Below are positions 6,362 through 14,948 of a stretch of 64,000 nt of DNA, piece by piece. The position numbers and the translations under genes are program-made. The notes beneath the pieces are model-generated. The model saw nothing but the letters and a program-made list of their open reading frames with translations, was not told where the DNA came from and searched no databases. This stretch comes from Rufibacter ruber (GTDB taxonomy: Bacteria; Bacteroidota; Bacteroidia; Cytophagales; Hymenobacteraceae). The stretch is from the NCBI RefSeq assembly GCF_001647275.1, contig NZ_LRMM01000017.1, positions 1 to 64,000 of the forward strand, written 5' to 3'. The stretch's first letter is position 1, and every line of letters starts with the position of its first letter.

Positions 6362-7158
6362 CTACGCCGAAGGCAGCACCCCCAGCTGGTGCAGTACTTT
6401 TCTGGTGATGGTTTTGCGGCAGTCTGAAAAGTGGCGGTGTACGGTGCTGTGCGGTTTGTGCAGGCGGGTGGCAAAGAAGAAGACGTTGCCTCTGGTCTCT
6501 ACATACCCCACCCACCAGCCGCTGTCAACGTTGTTGTATTTGGTCCACCCGGTCTTCGCCCGAAGGGTGTAAGCGGGCGTTTGCTCCACTACCATAAACT
6601 GCTTCACCTTCTGCAGGTTCTGTTGCTTGAACGGCAGCTTCCCCTCATGCAACTTCTGCAGAAACAGGATCTGTTCTCGGGGGCTGACGGCAAAATCACC
6701 GTAGTTCCAGAAATCTGCCCCTGGGCCTTGGCCATTTTGCCATTGCCGTAGTTCATGCGTTTGAAATACCGGCGGTAGGTGCTATTGCCCAAGCGTTCAG
6801 CCAGCCGCACATAAAACCAGACTGTAGAATTGGCGAAGGCGTTTTTCATATCAGTGTCACCGTTCCAGGCGGCTACTTTGCGCGGGGTGCCGTCCCAGGG
6901 AAAAACTTCGTGCTCATCTTTCACCGCCCCCGTTTCCAGGGCAATCAGCGAGTGGGGGATCTTGAACGTGGAGGCGGGCAGGGAGGCGCGGTGGGCGTCT
7001 GCTGAATCACTGTAGATCCAGCGTTTCTGGTGATAGTCATAGACGGTGATGCTGCCTTCCAACTGGCAGTCTTTGAACGGCTGCTGCAGGTCTTGCGCCC
7101 GGCAGAGGCAGGTTGAGACGAAAAGCAGGAGGGGGAGGAGCACCCGGTACGGTTTCAT
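6362..7158 (-). pseudogene. Class D beta-lactamase broken by one frameshift
   Basis: A periplasmic serine beta-lactamase of the OXA class. A signal peptide is followed by Ser63-Thr-Phe-Lys66 (active serine and carbamylated lysine), Ser111-Thr-Val and Tyr137-Gly-Asn in the first frame. The second frame carries ADFWNYGDFAVSPREQ and then AKTGWTKY (the KTG motif). The two frames join if one G is added to a run of four Gs on the coding strand (6718-6721), giving an ordinary 265-residue enzyme. Every catalytic motif is intact, so this is either a very recent mutation or a one-base consensus error. If truly shifted, the product would lack KTG and be inactive. Confidence 0.85.
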
Positions 7159-7206
7159 AAACTAAACTTTAGCCATGTTTGGGGCTGCTAAGTAGGTGAA
7201 AGTTTT

Positions 7207-7246
7207 CTGTTTTCGGGCTGTTTTGGCTAAAACAGCCCTAAAACAG
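7207..7246. repeat. 40-bp palindromic repeat, copy 3
   Basis: CTGTTTTCGGGCTG stem with matching CAGCCCTAAAACAG, lying upstream of the beta-lactamase start. One of few copies at a gene 5' end. Confidence 0.8.
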
Positions 7247-7716
7247 AAAAAGCGGACTCCCCTAGTTTTCTGCAGGGAACCTCTGCCGCAAGGGAGTGGC
7301 CAGGGTATTCCCGTTCCAGGGTTCCTTTCGTAGTTGGCAGGGGAAGCAACCGCGGCAACGGGCAGGGTATGGCAGGGGCTGCCTGCCGCAGGGGAGACAG
7401 GTTGGCCTTATCCTCAACAGTAGCCTTCACCGCCAAACCGGCAGCAGAAAACCCACCGCAGTGCGGGAGGGGGGGAGAAGGAGCGGCGTTGCGGCAGAAA
7501 CCCCGGGGTAGGTGTAAGAGAGGTAGCGGGTGTCTCTCTGAGGGCTGGGCTTGCCGCCAGGTCAGAGGCCTAAAACTTTTTTTCCGCGGGGCGGTTATAC
7601 ATGCATGCACCCTCTCCTCTGGAATGCCCGCGCCAGAAGAAGATAAATTGCCGTTTTTTTTCCTTTGCCACTATTTCTTTATACTTTTCACAAACACTTC
7701 CCACACCCTTTGTCTC
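7247..7716. other. Intergenic region, GC-rich, no gene seen
   Basis: About 470 bp between two divergent genes. Frames crossing it have low-complexity Gly/Arg/Pro composition and no family resemblance. No convincing promoter was found. Confidence 0.4.
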
Positions 7717-8165
7717 ATGCGTCTGGAAGCCAAGAATTCTTTTGACAGAACCTTTTACGTGGTGGAACACAACCAGGGGCTGGGGGTGATTGATACGCTT
7801 TGGTACGGCTACGCCTCGCAGCAGGATTTAAAGAACGCCTGCGGTTTGGGCCTGGAGGTGCTGGAGAAAAGTACCTGCGCCTACAAGCTCAATGACAACA
7901 GCCAGCTGTCTGGCCCGTGGAGTGATGCGGTGGGGTGGCTGGAGAAAGAATGGCTGCCAAGGGCTATGCAGGCGGGGCTGAGGTACCTGGCACACGTGGC
8001 CAACAGACACTCTTACGGCGAGGTGGCCGGAGAGGTCCTGCGCATCAGCAGATTGGCGAGCAACTGGAGTACTGCATGTTCTACAGCCGCGAAGAAGCCC
8101 TTGCCTGGCTCAAAAGCTGTCAGGAACGGGACCGGAAAACGGCCCTGAGCTACTCCGCCAAGTAA
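7717..8165 (+). pseudogene. STAS/SpoIIAA-like protein, frameshifted
   Basis: ATG at 7717 starts a protein with the pattern of the small STAS-like proteins frequent in Hymenobacteraceae: YVVEHNQGLGVIDTLWYG, then a central helix and YKLNDNSQLSG...WLEKEWLP. The normal C-terminus (HQQIGEQLEYCMFYSREEALAWLKS) is in another frame. One missing base near 8040 (cgcat, where cgNcat is expected) explains the switch. If repaired it is about 149 residues. These proteins have no assigned biochemical role; a sensory or partner-binding STAS fold is inferred. It may be a consensus error, as for the neighbouring beta-lactamase. Confidence 0.6.
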
Positions 8166-8185
8166 TCTGTAGAAAAAAGCCGGTT

Positions 8186-8227
8186 GCGTTTTAGGGCTGT
8201 TTTCAGAAAAACAGCCCTAAAAAACGC
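8186..8227. repeat. 40-bp palindromic repeat, copy 4
   Basis: GCGTTTTAGGGCTG stem with CAGCCCTAAAAAACGC, between the convergent STAS-like and MscS genes. Confidence 0.85.
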
Positions 8228-8232
8228 CTTTT

Positions 8233-9330
8233 TTATTCCAGAGGGGAGGCGGGAGAGGCACCGGCGCCGGCTTCAGCGTTTTCCTGCACCATGAACAGCG
8301 TGCGGGTTGGGTAGGCAAACTCAATGCCCCGTTTCTGGAACTCCTCAAATATCTTGAAGTTGATGCTCTGGTGAATGTCCATGTACTTGTTGTAGTCTGA
8401 ATCCAGCACGTAGTAAACAACCTCATAGTCCAGGCTGGAGTCTCCGTAGCTCATAAAGTGGGCGCGGTCAAACTGCACGGGGCGCTGCTCTTTCACAATT
8501 TCCTCCAGCAGGCTGGGGATCAGCTTCACGTTTTCCAGCGAAGTCTGGTAAATCACCCCCAGCTTAAAGACTACCCGCCGCCGCATCATCTGCTTGTAGT
8601 TGTGAATGCGGGAGTTGGTGAGATCACTGTTAGAGAACACCAGCTGCTCGCCAGAGAGGCTCTTCACGCGCGTGGTCTTGATGCCAATGTAGTCTACGGT
8701 ACCGGCTTTCTCATCAATCACAATGAAGTCACCGGTCTCAAAGGGGCGGTCAAAGAAGATCACGAAGTAGTTGAACACATCCCCCAGAATGTTCTGCGCC
8801 GCCAGTGCGATGGCAATACCGCCAATGCCCAGCCCGGTGACAATGGTGGTCACGTTGTAGCCCATGTTGTCAAAAAGGAACAGCAGGCCTATGACCCAGA
8901 TCACGGCGTTGATGATGAGCATGAGGCCGCCCAGCTGCTTCACCTTCTCCTCCCCGCGCTCCTGCCTCCTTACATAAGACCTCAGCAGCAGCAGAATGGT
9001 AGAGGAGATCAGCCGCACAAACAGGAAGGTGATCACTATGGTAGAGGCCACCCGCAGCACATTCTGCACCTTCTCTGAGAGCGTGAGGAAGTGAATGCCG
9101 GCGTAGATGATGGCAAAGTAGAGCGCGGGTACCAGAAAGCGGTCAATGCTGTCTACAATGAAGTCATCCAGGTTGGTTTTGGTGTGGTGGGCCCAGTTCT
9201 TGACCCGCTGCAGGAACAGGTGTTTGAATGACTTGGCCAGCAATAGGCCCACTACAATAATGCCAATGGCAATGAGGTAGTCAAGAACGGTGTTGTGGTA
9301 GTAGACTCTGTCCAGAAGGGTGCTATCCAT
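8233..9330 (-). CDS. MscS-family mechanosensitive channel
   Basis: About 365 residues from ATG at 9330 (MDSTLLDRVYYHNTVLDYLI). ATG at 9393 adds a signal-like MGVLYVLFTLSPAAWAA and is an alternative. Any longer start reads through palindromic copy 5 and is unlikely. Four to five membrane helices are followed by the pore helix (GLGIGGIAIALAAQNILGDVFNYFVI) and the MscS beta domain (DRPFETGDFIVIDEKAGTVDYIGIKTTRV). The C-terminal alpha/beta domain ends near FEEFQKRGIEFAYPTRTLFM. It protects the inner membrane from osmotic downshock. Confidence 0.92.
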   Translation of the reverse strand: MDSTLLDRVYYHNTVLDYLIAIGIIVVGLLLAKSFKHLFLQRVKNWAHHTKTNLDDFIVDSIDRFLVPALYFAIIYAGIHFLTLSEKVQNVLRVASTIVITFLFVRLISSTILLLLRSYVRRQERGEEKVKQLGGLMLIINAVIWVIGLLFLFDNMGYNVTTIVTGLGIGGIAIALAAQNILGDVFNYFVIFFDRPFETGDFIVIDEKAGTVDYIGIKTTRVKSLSGEQLVFSNSDLTNSRIHNYKQMMRRRVVFKLGVIYQTSLENVKLIPSLLEEIVKEQRPVQFDRAHFMSYGDSSLDYEVVYYVLDSDYNKYMDIHQSINFKIFEEFQKRGIEFAYPTRTLFMVQENAEAGAGASPASPLE

Positions 9331-9515
9331 GTGCAAGAATACGGCTGCCCAGGCGGCAGGTGATAAAGTGAACAAAACGTATAGTACCCCCATAGTACGA
9401 GCCGCCCACCCGTTCCAGTTATGTTTATACCCGCCCCGCGGAACACGGTACCCGCCTGCTAATTGCTTTCCTGCCCCGTTAACCGGGAAAGAAGGGCCGG
9501 CGGCAGAAAAACCGA

Positions 9516-9562
9516 GGTCTGTTTTGGGCTGTTTTCGAAAAAACAGCCCCAAAACAGACCTC
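9516..9562. repeat. 40-bp palindromic repeat, copy 5
   Basis: GGGCTGTTTTC / AAAACAGCCC stem. The pairing extends outward through GGTCTGTTTT and AAAACAGACC to about 9511-9566, one of the longest stems in the window. It lies between the MscS start and the NTF2-like gene's end. Confidence 0.85.
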
Positions 9563-9614
9563 CGGTTTCTTTAAAAAGAACAGCTTGGCTCTGGTTGAGA
9601 GGAGCAGCTACGGG

Positions 9615-10130
9615 TTAGTTAGATTTGGTTTTGGCGGCTTGGGCGGCTTTCAGGTCACAGTTTTGCTTGCGGCGGGTGTCTGCAATGCTGAAGATCTTCC
9701 AGCCGTCTTTGCCGCGGTACAACAGAAACGCGTCTGCCCCGCAGTGGCTAAAGGTGTCACCCACGTAGAAGGCATAGTCACACCAGAGGGTGGCAAGGTC
9801 GCCGTCAATGTTCACCTTCACGCCCCAGATGCGCTCATCCAGCACTTTCTCCTGCGGCTTGGAGATCATCTCCATAAATCTGTCCAGCGGCGTCTCATGG
9901 GTGCGTACCACGCCGTCTTTTCCGGCGGCTACCGTGAGCAGGCGGGCGTTGGGCGCCAGCACCGACCGCGCCAAAGTACTGTCATTGGCCCGCATGCCGT
10001 CAAAGAATCTCACTACGGCTGCTTCTACCGCCCTGGCGTCTGCGGTGCTGGCGGGAGCCGTCTTCTTAGGTTGCGCAATTGCAGAAAGGCCAACGGCAAG
10101 GCAGCCGCAAAGGAAAAGGAATGAGCGCAT
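9615..10130 (-). CDS. Exported NTF2-like / DUF4440-type protein
   Basis: About 171 residues from ATG at 10130 (MRSFLFLCGCLAVGLSAIAQ), a clear signal peptide; the upstream ATG at 10160 would bury it. The mature part has the NTF2-like cone-fold pattern: a long first helix (AVEAAVVRFFDGMRANDSTL), then strands such as VKVNIDGDLATLWCDYAFYVGD, and a GWKIFSIADTRRK ending. Members are usually small-molecule-binding or unassigned periplasmic proteins. No enzyme activity can be claimed. Confidence 0.78.
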   Translation of the reverse strand: MRSFLFLCGCLAVGLSAIAQPKKTAPASTADARAVEAAVVRFFDGMRANDSTLARSVLAPNARLLTVAAGKDGVVRTHETPLDRFMEMISKPQEKVLDERIWGVKVNIDGDLATLWCDYAFYVGDTFSHCGADAFLLYRGKDGWKIFSIADTRRKQNCDLKAAQAAKTKSN

Positions 10131-10288
10131 AACATTTTTTTGTTGGTCAGTTTCTTCCATAAGTAGCGCAAACTGGCAAAAACTTACGCAGGCGGCAACA
10201 GAACCTGCTGCCCCCCAGCAAGGCAGAGAAGCTCCGGCTTGTCCAGTGAAATTGCGTGAAAGCTGGCTCTATAAAGTGAAAGGCGCTG

Positions 10289-12853
10289 TTACGGTCTTTT
10301 CCCAGGTTCTTGTTTCTTCATTTTCTCTGCCAGTAGTTTCATGAAGTAGCCTCCTACCACACTTCTGGCTTGAAACCCCATGTGCCGGCCGTATTGCGCA
10401 AACACCACCTGGCGGCCATTGGTGGTCTCATGCCAGTCTGTGAGGGGGGCCCGGTTAGGGGTTTGGGCGCTGAATTTCGCCACGGGCGTGATGAGGGCAG
10501 AGAAATCCTGCTGATTCTGGGCCAGGGTGGCGGTCCAGATAATCCAGTCTGATTTGGTGTAGGTCTTGCGGCTGTCTAACGGTAGCCCAAAGGGGTTCTG
10601 TTTTGTTAGATAATACGCCACCTCCTGCTCCCGTACTTTCTGGGGAAACAGGTTTAAGTCAAGCACTGTATCCCATACCAGGTTATATTTCTGGCTCCAG
10701 GTGTCTTTGTTGTCAAAGGTGAGGGCGTAGTGGTCTCCGGCATCTGCTAGTTTCATCCAGTTCTGCACCATGCCTTCCGCCAGGGCGGTGTATTTTTGAG
10801 CCGTCTCTTTCTCCCCCAGCATGTGGGCCAGCAGGCCGTAGCAGCGTAAGCCCACAATGGCCTTTACAGACAAGTTGGCGTTGCGGGCCAGATGACCGGC
10901 AAAGTCATCTGTACAAAGTTGATTGGCGGGGTCAAAGCCTTCTGTTGCCAGAAACGCTGCCCAGGTGGTAAGGGTAGCCCAGTGTTTTCGGGCGTAGGCT
11001 GCGTTCCCCTCTGTTTTGGCAATGGCAGCCGTGAGGATGAGCATGTTGCCGGCCTCTTCTACGGGCATGTCTTCTTTGTACATGACGCCGTTGGCTAAGG
11101 GGTAGGTGCCCAGGTCATGCGCCGGAAACGGTTTCGTCCATTTCCCGCTCTCGCTGTAGTAGAAAATACCGTTCAGCATGCCTTTCAGGAGCTCCGGGTT
11201 GTATAGTAAGAACAGCGGGGCAGAGGGGTACGTAACGTCAACGGTGTTCATGGCGGCACCACTGAAGTTCTCCTTAGACAAGAACAGAAGCTCGTTCTGC
11301 GGACTCTTTACCAGTTTGTGGGCCGCAATGCTTTGCCGGTAGCCAAGTACGCACAGATTGGCGTAGGTTTCGCCCCCGGCGGCTTTGGCCTCTTCATAGA
11401 GCTTCTGGTCAAAGGCACCGCATTGCTGCAGAATAGTCTGGTACTCCCTGGCCGCCTGGGCCAGTTCCAGTTCTATGTTGGTGCCGGGTTTTTCCTTCCA
11501 CCAGGGTTTCAGGTTCTGGCCAAAGAACTGCACGCTCTCCACATCATCATACCCCACCAGTACGAATGCCTTGGCAGGGGTTTTCCCCACGTTGCCGAGG
11601 GGCAAAAAAGCATTGAGCATCAGGTTCTGGCCTGTGAGTTGGCCTGATTGAAGAGGCTGGCCATGGGTAAATTGGGAGAGGGCCTCAGCGCCTTTAGAAA
11701 CCCCTATGGTGGCCTTCGGGATCTGGGGCACGGCCACATAAACGTGGCCCCAGTCAATTCTCTGGTCATCGCCGTCTTTCTGCAGTACTGGTTGCTGGGT
11801 GGTGCCAGCCTTTAACACACCCAGGTTCTGTGCCGTGTACGCCAGGGCTGTTACCTCCTGGTCTGGTGTGTTGACCGCCAGCGCAGAAGAGGCCCCAAAA
11901 TAAATAGTGGCGTTGTGGGCGTCACCGGTTGTAGAGGTGGCTTCAAAGGAGACGTATGAAATAGGACGGGCTACCAGGTGCAGGTCATGTAAGAGCAACG
12001 GTGAGGTGAACGTCACCTTTAATGCAACGGGGCCACAGGTAAAGGTATATTTGGTTTGGGTGGCGGTGACGGTGACCTCCTGCTGCCGGGCCGGAAGAAT
12101 GTCTGCCTCTGTTTTTCTGTTCTTACTGGTCACCAGGCCTACCTCCAGCCACCTGCCTTCATCTGCTCCGGTGGCGTGTACCGCCAAGATGTGAGCGCCC
12201 TTTTTGATTTTTTTTCTGGCTGCACCGGTTATGGGAATGTACTGGAAGTCTGACGTCCCTTTGTCTGATTGGTAAATGCGTTCGCCGTTCAGGTAGACCT
12301 CTACCTGGCGGCTGTGGCTTATTTTCAGGAATAGATGCTCCTTGGGGGCTTCCTCCAGGGTAAAGGCGCGTCTCACCCAAAGGTCTTTTGAGCTCCAGAG
12401 GGTGCGGGGCTGCTTCTCATTATCCCCAAAGGGGGCTTGGCCGGTTTTCCAGCCGCTGTCATTAAAGGAGGGGGTATGCCAATCTGCCGGAGGGGCTGTC
12501 TCTGTGAAGCGGGCGGTGTAGGCCATTTCATCACTTGTGGGCAGCACCGCCCGGAAACCTTCCTGCGCCTCTTTGCCTAAGAAGCGGTAGGTTTTTCCAT
12601 TCACTCTGAGAAAACCAAGAAGCGGTTGGTCTCTGTAAGTCCAGTGCCTGGTAGCGCTAGCCGCCAGCTCATCTGTGGTGGACCAGAGGCTGAGGAACGG
12701 GTCATGGGTAATCAAAGGGTAGGCTGGAGCCCGGTGTACCTGCGCCTCTGCCCCTTGGCAGCCGAGTAGGCAAATTACAAGCAGCGCCCAAAGGCACCTC
12801 AGAGAAAAGAATGGTCTGGTTAAAAACATCATGAACTGAAAGCGTTTAGGCAT
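10289..12853 (-). CDS. Glutaminase-A-like lipoprotein (DUF4965 family)
   Basis: An 854-residue exported protein with lipobox LLGCQG near residue 34. ATG at 12832 is a possible alternative start. The layout is that of the Bacteroidota 'glutaminase A' proteins: an N-terminal beta domain (RHWTYRDQPLLGFLRVNGKTYRFLG), then the DUF4965 helical domain with NTVDVTYPSAPLFLLYNPEL, YPLANG and MPVEEAGNM, and a final alpha/alpha-barrel part. An inserted galactose-binding-like region (SGWKTGQAPFGD, SRQVEVYLNGERIY) is seen. Activity on glutamine or on carbohydrate has not been settled for this family, so the substrate is unknown. It stands alone. Confidence 0.85.
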   Translation of the reverse strand: MPKRFQFMMFLTRPFFSLRCLWALLVICLLGCQGAEAQVHRAPAYPLITHDPFLSLWSTTDELAASATRHWTYRDQPLLGFLRVNGKTYRFLGKEAQEGFRAVLPTSDEMAYTARFTETAPPADWHTPSFNDSGWKTGQAPFGDNEKQPRTLWSSKDLWVRRAFTLEEAPKEHLFLKISHSRQVEVYLNGERIYQSDKGTSDFQYIPITGAARKKIKKGAHILAVHATGADEGRWLEVGLVTSKNRKTEADILPARQQEVTVTATQTKYTFTCGPVALKVTFTSPLLLHDLHLVARPISYVSFEATSTTGDAHNATIYFGASSALAVNTPDQEVTALAYTAQNLGVLKAGTTQQPVLQKDGDDQRIDWGHVYVAVPQIPKATIGVSKGAEALSQFTHGQPLQSGQLTGQNLMLNAFLPLGNVGKTPAKAFVLVGYDDVESVQFFGQNLKPWWKEKPGTNIELELAQAAREYQTILQQCGAFDQKLYEEAKAAGGETYANLCVLGYRQSIAAHKLVKSPQNELLFLSKENFSGAAMNTVDVTYPSAPLFLLYNPELLKGMLNGIFYYSESGKWTKPFPAHDLGTYPLANGVMYKEDMPVEEAGNMLILTAAIAKTEGNAAYARKHWATLTTWAAFLATEGFDPANQLCTDDFAGHLARNANLSVKAIVGLRCYGLLAHMLGEKETAQKYTALAEGMVQNWMKLADAGDHYALTFDNKDTWSQKYNLVWDTVLDLNLFPQKVREQEVAYYLTKQNPFGLPLDSRKTYTKSDWIIWTATLAQNQQDFSALITPVAKFSAQTPNRAPLTDWHETTNGRQVVFAQYGRHMGFQARSVVGGYFMKLLAEKMKKQEPGKRP

Positions 12854-13268
12854 CTGCTGAAAGCCCGTTCTCCCGGCGAAGAACCTGCTGCCAGGCTAAT
12901 TTGATACTTTATTCATTGGGAGTCCAGTTCAGGAGCAGAAAAGTGAAATAGTGCTAGATTTATCTACAAATGTGCGAACAGCGGAGGGCTGGTAGATGAT
13001 GAGTTGTGGGGGAGAAGGTTGTGAAATGTGTTCAGTTGATTCAGGCGCGGGCTAACGTTTCTATGAGAGTGGAGAGAGGTTGTTCCCCTTGTAAATAGGT
13101 TCAATAAAAATATTCTTTTCTTCTCTGTCATTCTGAAAGACCCTTTCGTGGCGAACGGCCATAGCAATCAATATGAACTGTTCTGGTTCGCCACAAGTCC
13201 ATAAGCTATACAGACCATAACAAAAGAATTCACCCATAATTAAGGGCCCTATCCGTATTCAAATTTAC
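12854..13268. other. Intergenic region with a decayed 90-bp repeat
   Basis: AT-rich stretch left of the second cassette-like array. It contains the diverged palindromic element at 13126-13200. No coding frame with recognisable content was found. Confidence 0.4.
13126..13200. repeat. 90-bp MITE-like repeat, diverged copy
   Basis: TGTCATTCTGAAAGA at the left, GGCGAAC and GTTCGCC as internal inverted repeats, and a right end shortened by a deletion. Related to the copies at 32627, 34274, 35384 and 51781. Confidence 0.55.
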
Positions 13269-13338
13269 GGTCAACGGACTAGTGTAAACGGTGGAAGAGG
13301 CACTCGGTCGAAGTATGGTTTTTTGTACAATGTTGGGC
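13269..13338. other. attC-like recombination site D
   Basis: 70-bp site with outer boxes GGTCAAC (13269-13275) and GTTGGGC (13332-13338; a perfect GTTRRRY). The segment AACGGACTAGTGTAAAC matches site E closely and site C in part. It lies 17 bp past the stop of the gene at 13355-13897 and is the left end of the second array. Confidence 0.6.
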
Positions 13339-13354
13339 GGAGTACTTTTTATTT

Positions 13355-13897
13355 TCACGCTTCACCGTTTGTGAAAGGGCCTGCTACTTTCTTCGTAGAA
13401 TAATTGATTCTGGTGCGCCAATAACAGTCTCCTCCATCTTTTACTAAAATTAATCTGTTTTGCCAGTCTTGCCTGTAAAACCTTAGCTTTCCAGTTGAAT
13501 CCTCCATTGGGTAATCCCCAACACGGCAAAGTTCCTTTATGAAAACCAAAGAATCCCCTTTGCTGTTGACATAGTAAATCATCTGCTTGTAGGAGCGGTC
13601 GAGGCTATCGGCTTTTAGATGCCCGGAAAACTTATCTTCATTGGCTGCAATCGATTTTTTGGCTAATGAAAGGATTTGGTTGATTTGTTCTTTTGTAGGA
13701 TTCCAAAGAGTAATATTACCTTCTGAAACTAGGTTTACCTGTTTTAAATCACTTATGATTGTGTAGCGTTGTCGCTCCCTTTGTAATGAGTCAGCATCTA
13801 GCTTTACAGATATTTCCGCCTGCTCATATGAATTAGATTTTCCTTTACAGCTAGCTAGCGCCACTCCAATCAATATAATCTGTAATACTTTCTTCAT
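13355..13897 (-). CDS. Cassette-borne lipoprotein, function unknown
   Basis: About 180 residues from ATG at 13897; a GTG at 13912 lies inside the recombination core and is rejected. The signal is MKKVLQIILIGVALASC with lipobox ALASC. The rest is a mixed alpha/beta chain (LVSEGNITLWNPTKEQINQIL, YYVNSKGDSLVFIKELCR, CYWRTRINYSTKKVAGPFTNGE) that I do not recognise. Predicted to be anchored in the inner or outer membrane, facing the periplasm. It fits exactly between attC-like sites D and E. Confidence 0.75.
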   Translation of the reverse strand: MKKVLQIILIGVALASCKGKSNSYEQAEISVKLDADSLQRERQRYTIISDLKQVNLVSEGNITLWNPTKEQINQILSLAKKSIAANEDKFSGHLKADSLDRSYKQMIYYVNSKGDSLVFIKELCRVGDYPMEDSTGKLRFYRQDWQNRLILVKDGGDCYWRTRINYSTKKVAGPFTNGEA

Positions 13898-13910
13898 TAT
13901 TAGAATTACC

Positions 13911-13977
13911 ACCCAACGGACTAGTATAAACGACGGTGAAGGCCGTTGGCCGAGATGGCTTTAATACAGTGTTATTG
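13911..13977. other. attC-like recombination site E
   Basis: 67-bp site. ACCCAAC (13911-13917; a perfect RYYYAAC) opens it and GTTATTG (13971-13977) is the less well matching partner. The interior is CTAGTATAAACGACGG, then AGGCCGTTGGCC and TTTAATACA. It lies 10 bp past the stop of the gene at 13987-14853. Confidence 0.58.
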
Positions 13978-13986
13978 GCTGTTTTT

Positions 13987-14853
13987 TTATACTTTCAATG
14001 CTTGTTTTATTATTTGAGTTGTCCATTGACTTTCTTTTGGGTCTTTGTCAAAAATTATATAACCGTCTGCTTTATAGGTAAAACTGTTCTTCCATTTTCC
14101 GTGTTTATTTTGCCTTTTGTTTATGAGGTCTATTAAGTCTGCTGCATTTTCATGTAATAATAAATTAGTCTTTTTCGCAAATCGCAATAATTCAACAGCA
14201 TTTAAATGATAGGTTTCTGGAAAGGAAATATCAGTAATGTGTTTTGTGATAGGCTCATCTTTGCTTAAGCGTTTAAAAAATTTGTGTTGAAGAATATAAT
14301 TTGTTCCTTTCTTTAGCTGTTTGTCGTATTTCGTTCCGTTTGTTTGTTCTTTGAAGTCTCTCAACGCAAAAACTGATTTTGCTAAACCAATATAGCAAGG
14401 TGTGTTTTTAAAACATCCCCCATATTTGTCAAAGTTGAAATTTGGCAATTCTACTTTTTGACCTTTCTGCATTGGCTGGTTTGTGTTGATCCATTCAACT
14501 GCACTTTGTACTTGTTGGTCGTTGGCTCTGCCTAAACGGCACAAAGCAGAAACTATCATTGCGTTGTAACAGGGTAGAAACATCTTTTCGTCTCCACTTA
14601 ATGAGAAGCCAAATGGTGTTGAAAGTTTTTCGTAAACTTTGTAGATGAGCTTTTGTGTGTAGTCTAACTTGTAACTAAATGGTATTTCACTAATACAAAT
14701 CAGTCGCCAAGTCAGTGCAAGTGGTTTTTCGGGCAAATTAGACGTAAGTTCGGCTACAAGTTCAGATTTTTGAAGTTTATCAATAATCTGGTTGTCTGAA
14801 TATTTCTCTCCGTTGTCAATGCCAATCTTTAGTTCTAATGCAGTGTCTGCCAT
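13987..14853 (-). CDS. Cassette-borne protein, possible alpha/alpha-toroid fold
   Basis: 288 residues, no signal peptide or membrane segment. The chain is a series of paired helices with turns such as NYILQHKFFKRL, YHLNAVELLRFAKKT and LIDLINKRQNKHGKWKN. This resembles the alpha/alpha-barrel repeats of squalene-cyclase and prenyltransferase-like proteins (the GKW turn is typical). No DXDD or DCTAE catalytic motif is visible, so an active terpene cyclase is not claimed. The gene is AT-rich and sits between site E and the boundary motif at 14885. Confidence 0.65.
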   Translation of the reverse strand: MADTALELKIGIDNGEKYSDNQIIDKLQKSELVAELTSNLPEKPLALTWRLICISEIPFSYKLDYTQKLIYKVYEKLSTPFGFSLSGDEKMFLPCYNAMIVSALCRLGRANDQQVQSAVEWINTNQPMQKGQKVELPNFNFDKYGGCFKNTPCYIGLAKSVFALRDFKEQTNGTKYDKQLKKGTNYILQHKFFKRLSKDEPITKHITDISFPETYHLNAVELLRFAKKTNLLLHENAADLIDLINKRQNKHGKWKNSFTYKADGYIIFDKDPKESQWTTQIIKQALKV

Positions 14854-14884
14854 ATATTAGTTATGTTGTCTATGTAAAATAGCC

Positions 14885-14924
14885 ACCCAACTACCACACA
14901 ACCGCACCAATTACAGGTATCAGA
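14885..14924 (-). other. Array-boundary motif 2, attI-like
   Basis: ACCCAAC (GTTGGGT on the gene strand) followed by a 33-base flank related to that at 5691-5730: CCAACTACC, AACCG and CAATTACA are shared, 28 of 40 positions in all. It marks the right end of the second array, directly upstream of the gene at 13987-14853. Base composition changes to GC-rich core right after it. Confidence 0.5.
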
Positions 14925-14948
14925 CCTGTCCCCGTCAATCAACCCCAT

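Noticed and set aside
9394-9552. Longer N-terminus of the MscS channel
   Set aside because: It begins inside palindromic copy 5 and has no channel homology.
12964-13167. 67-codon frame on the minus strand
   Set aside because: Crosses the decayed MITE-like repeat and has no recognisable content.
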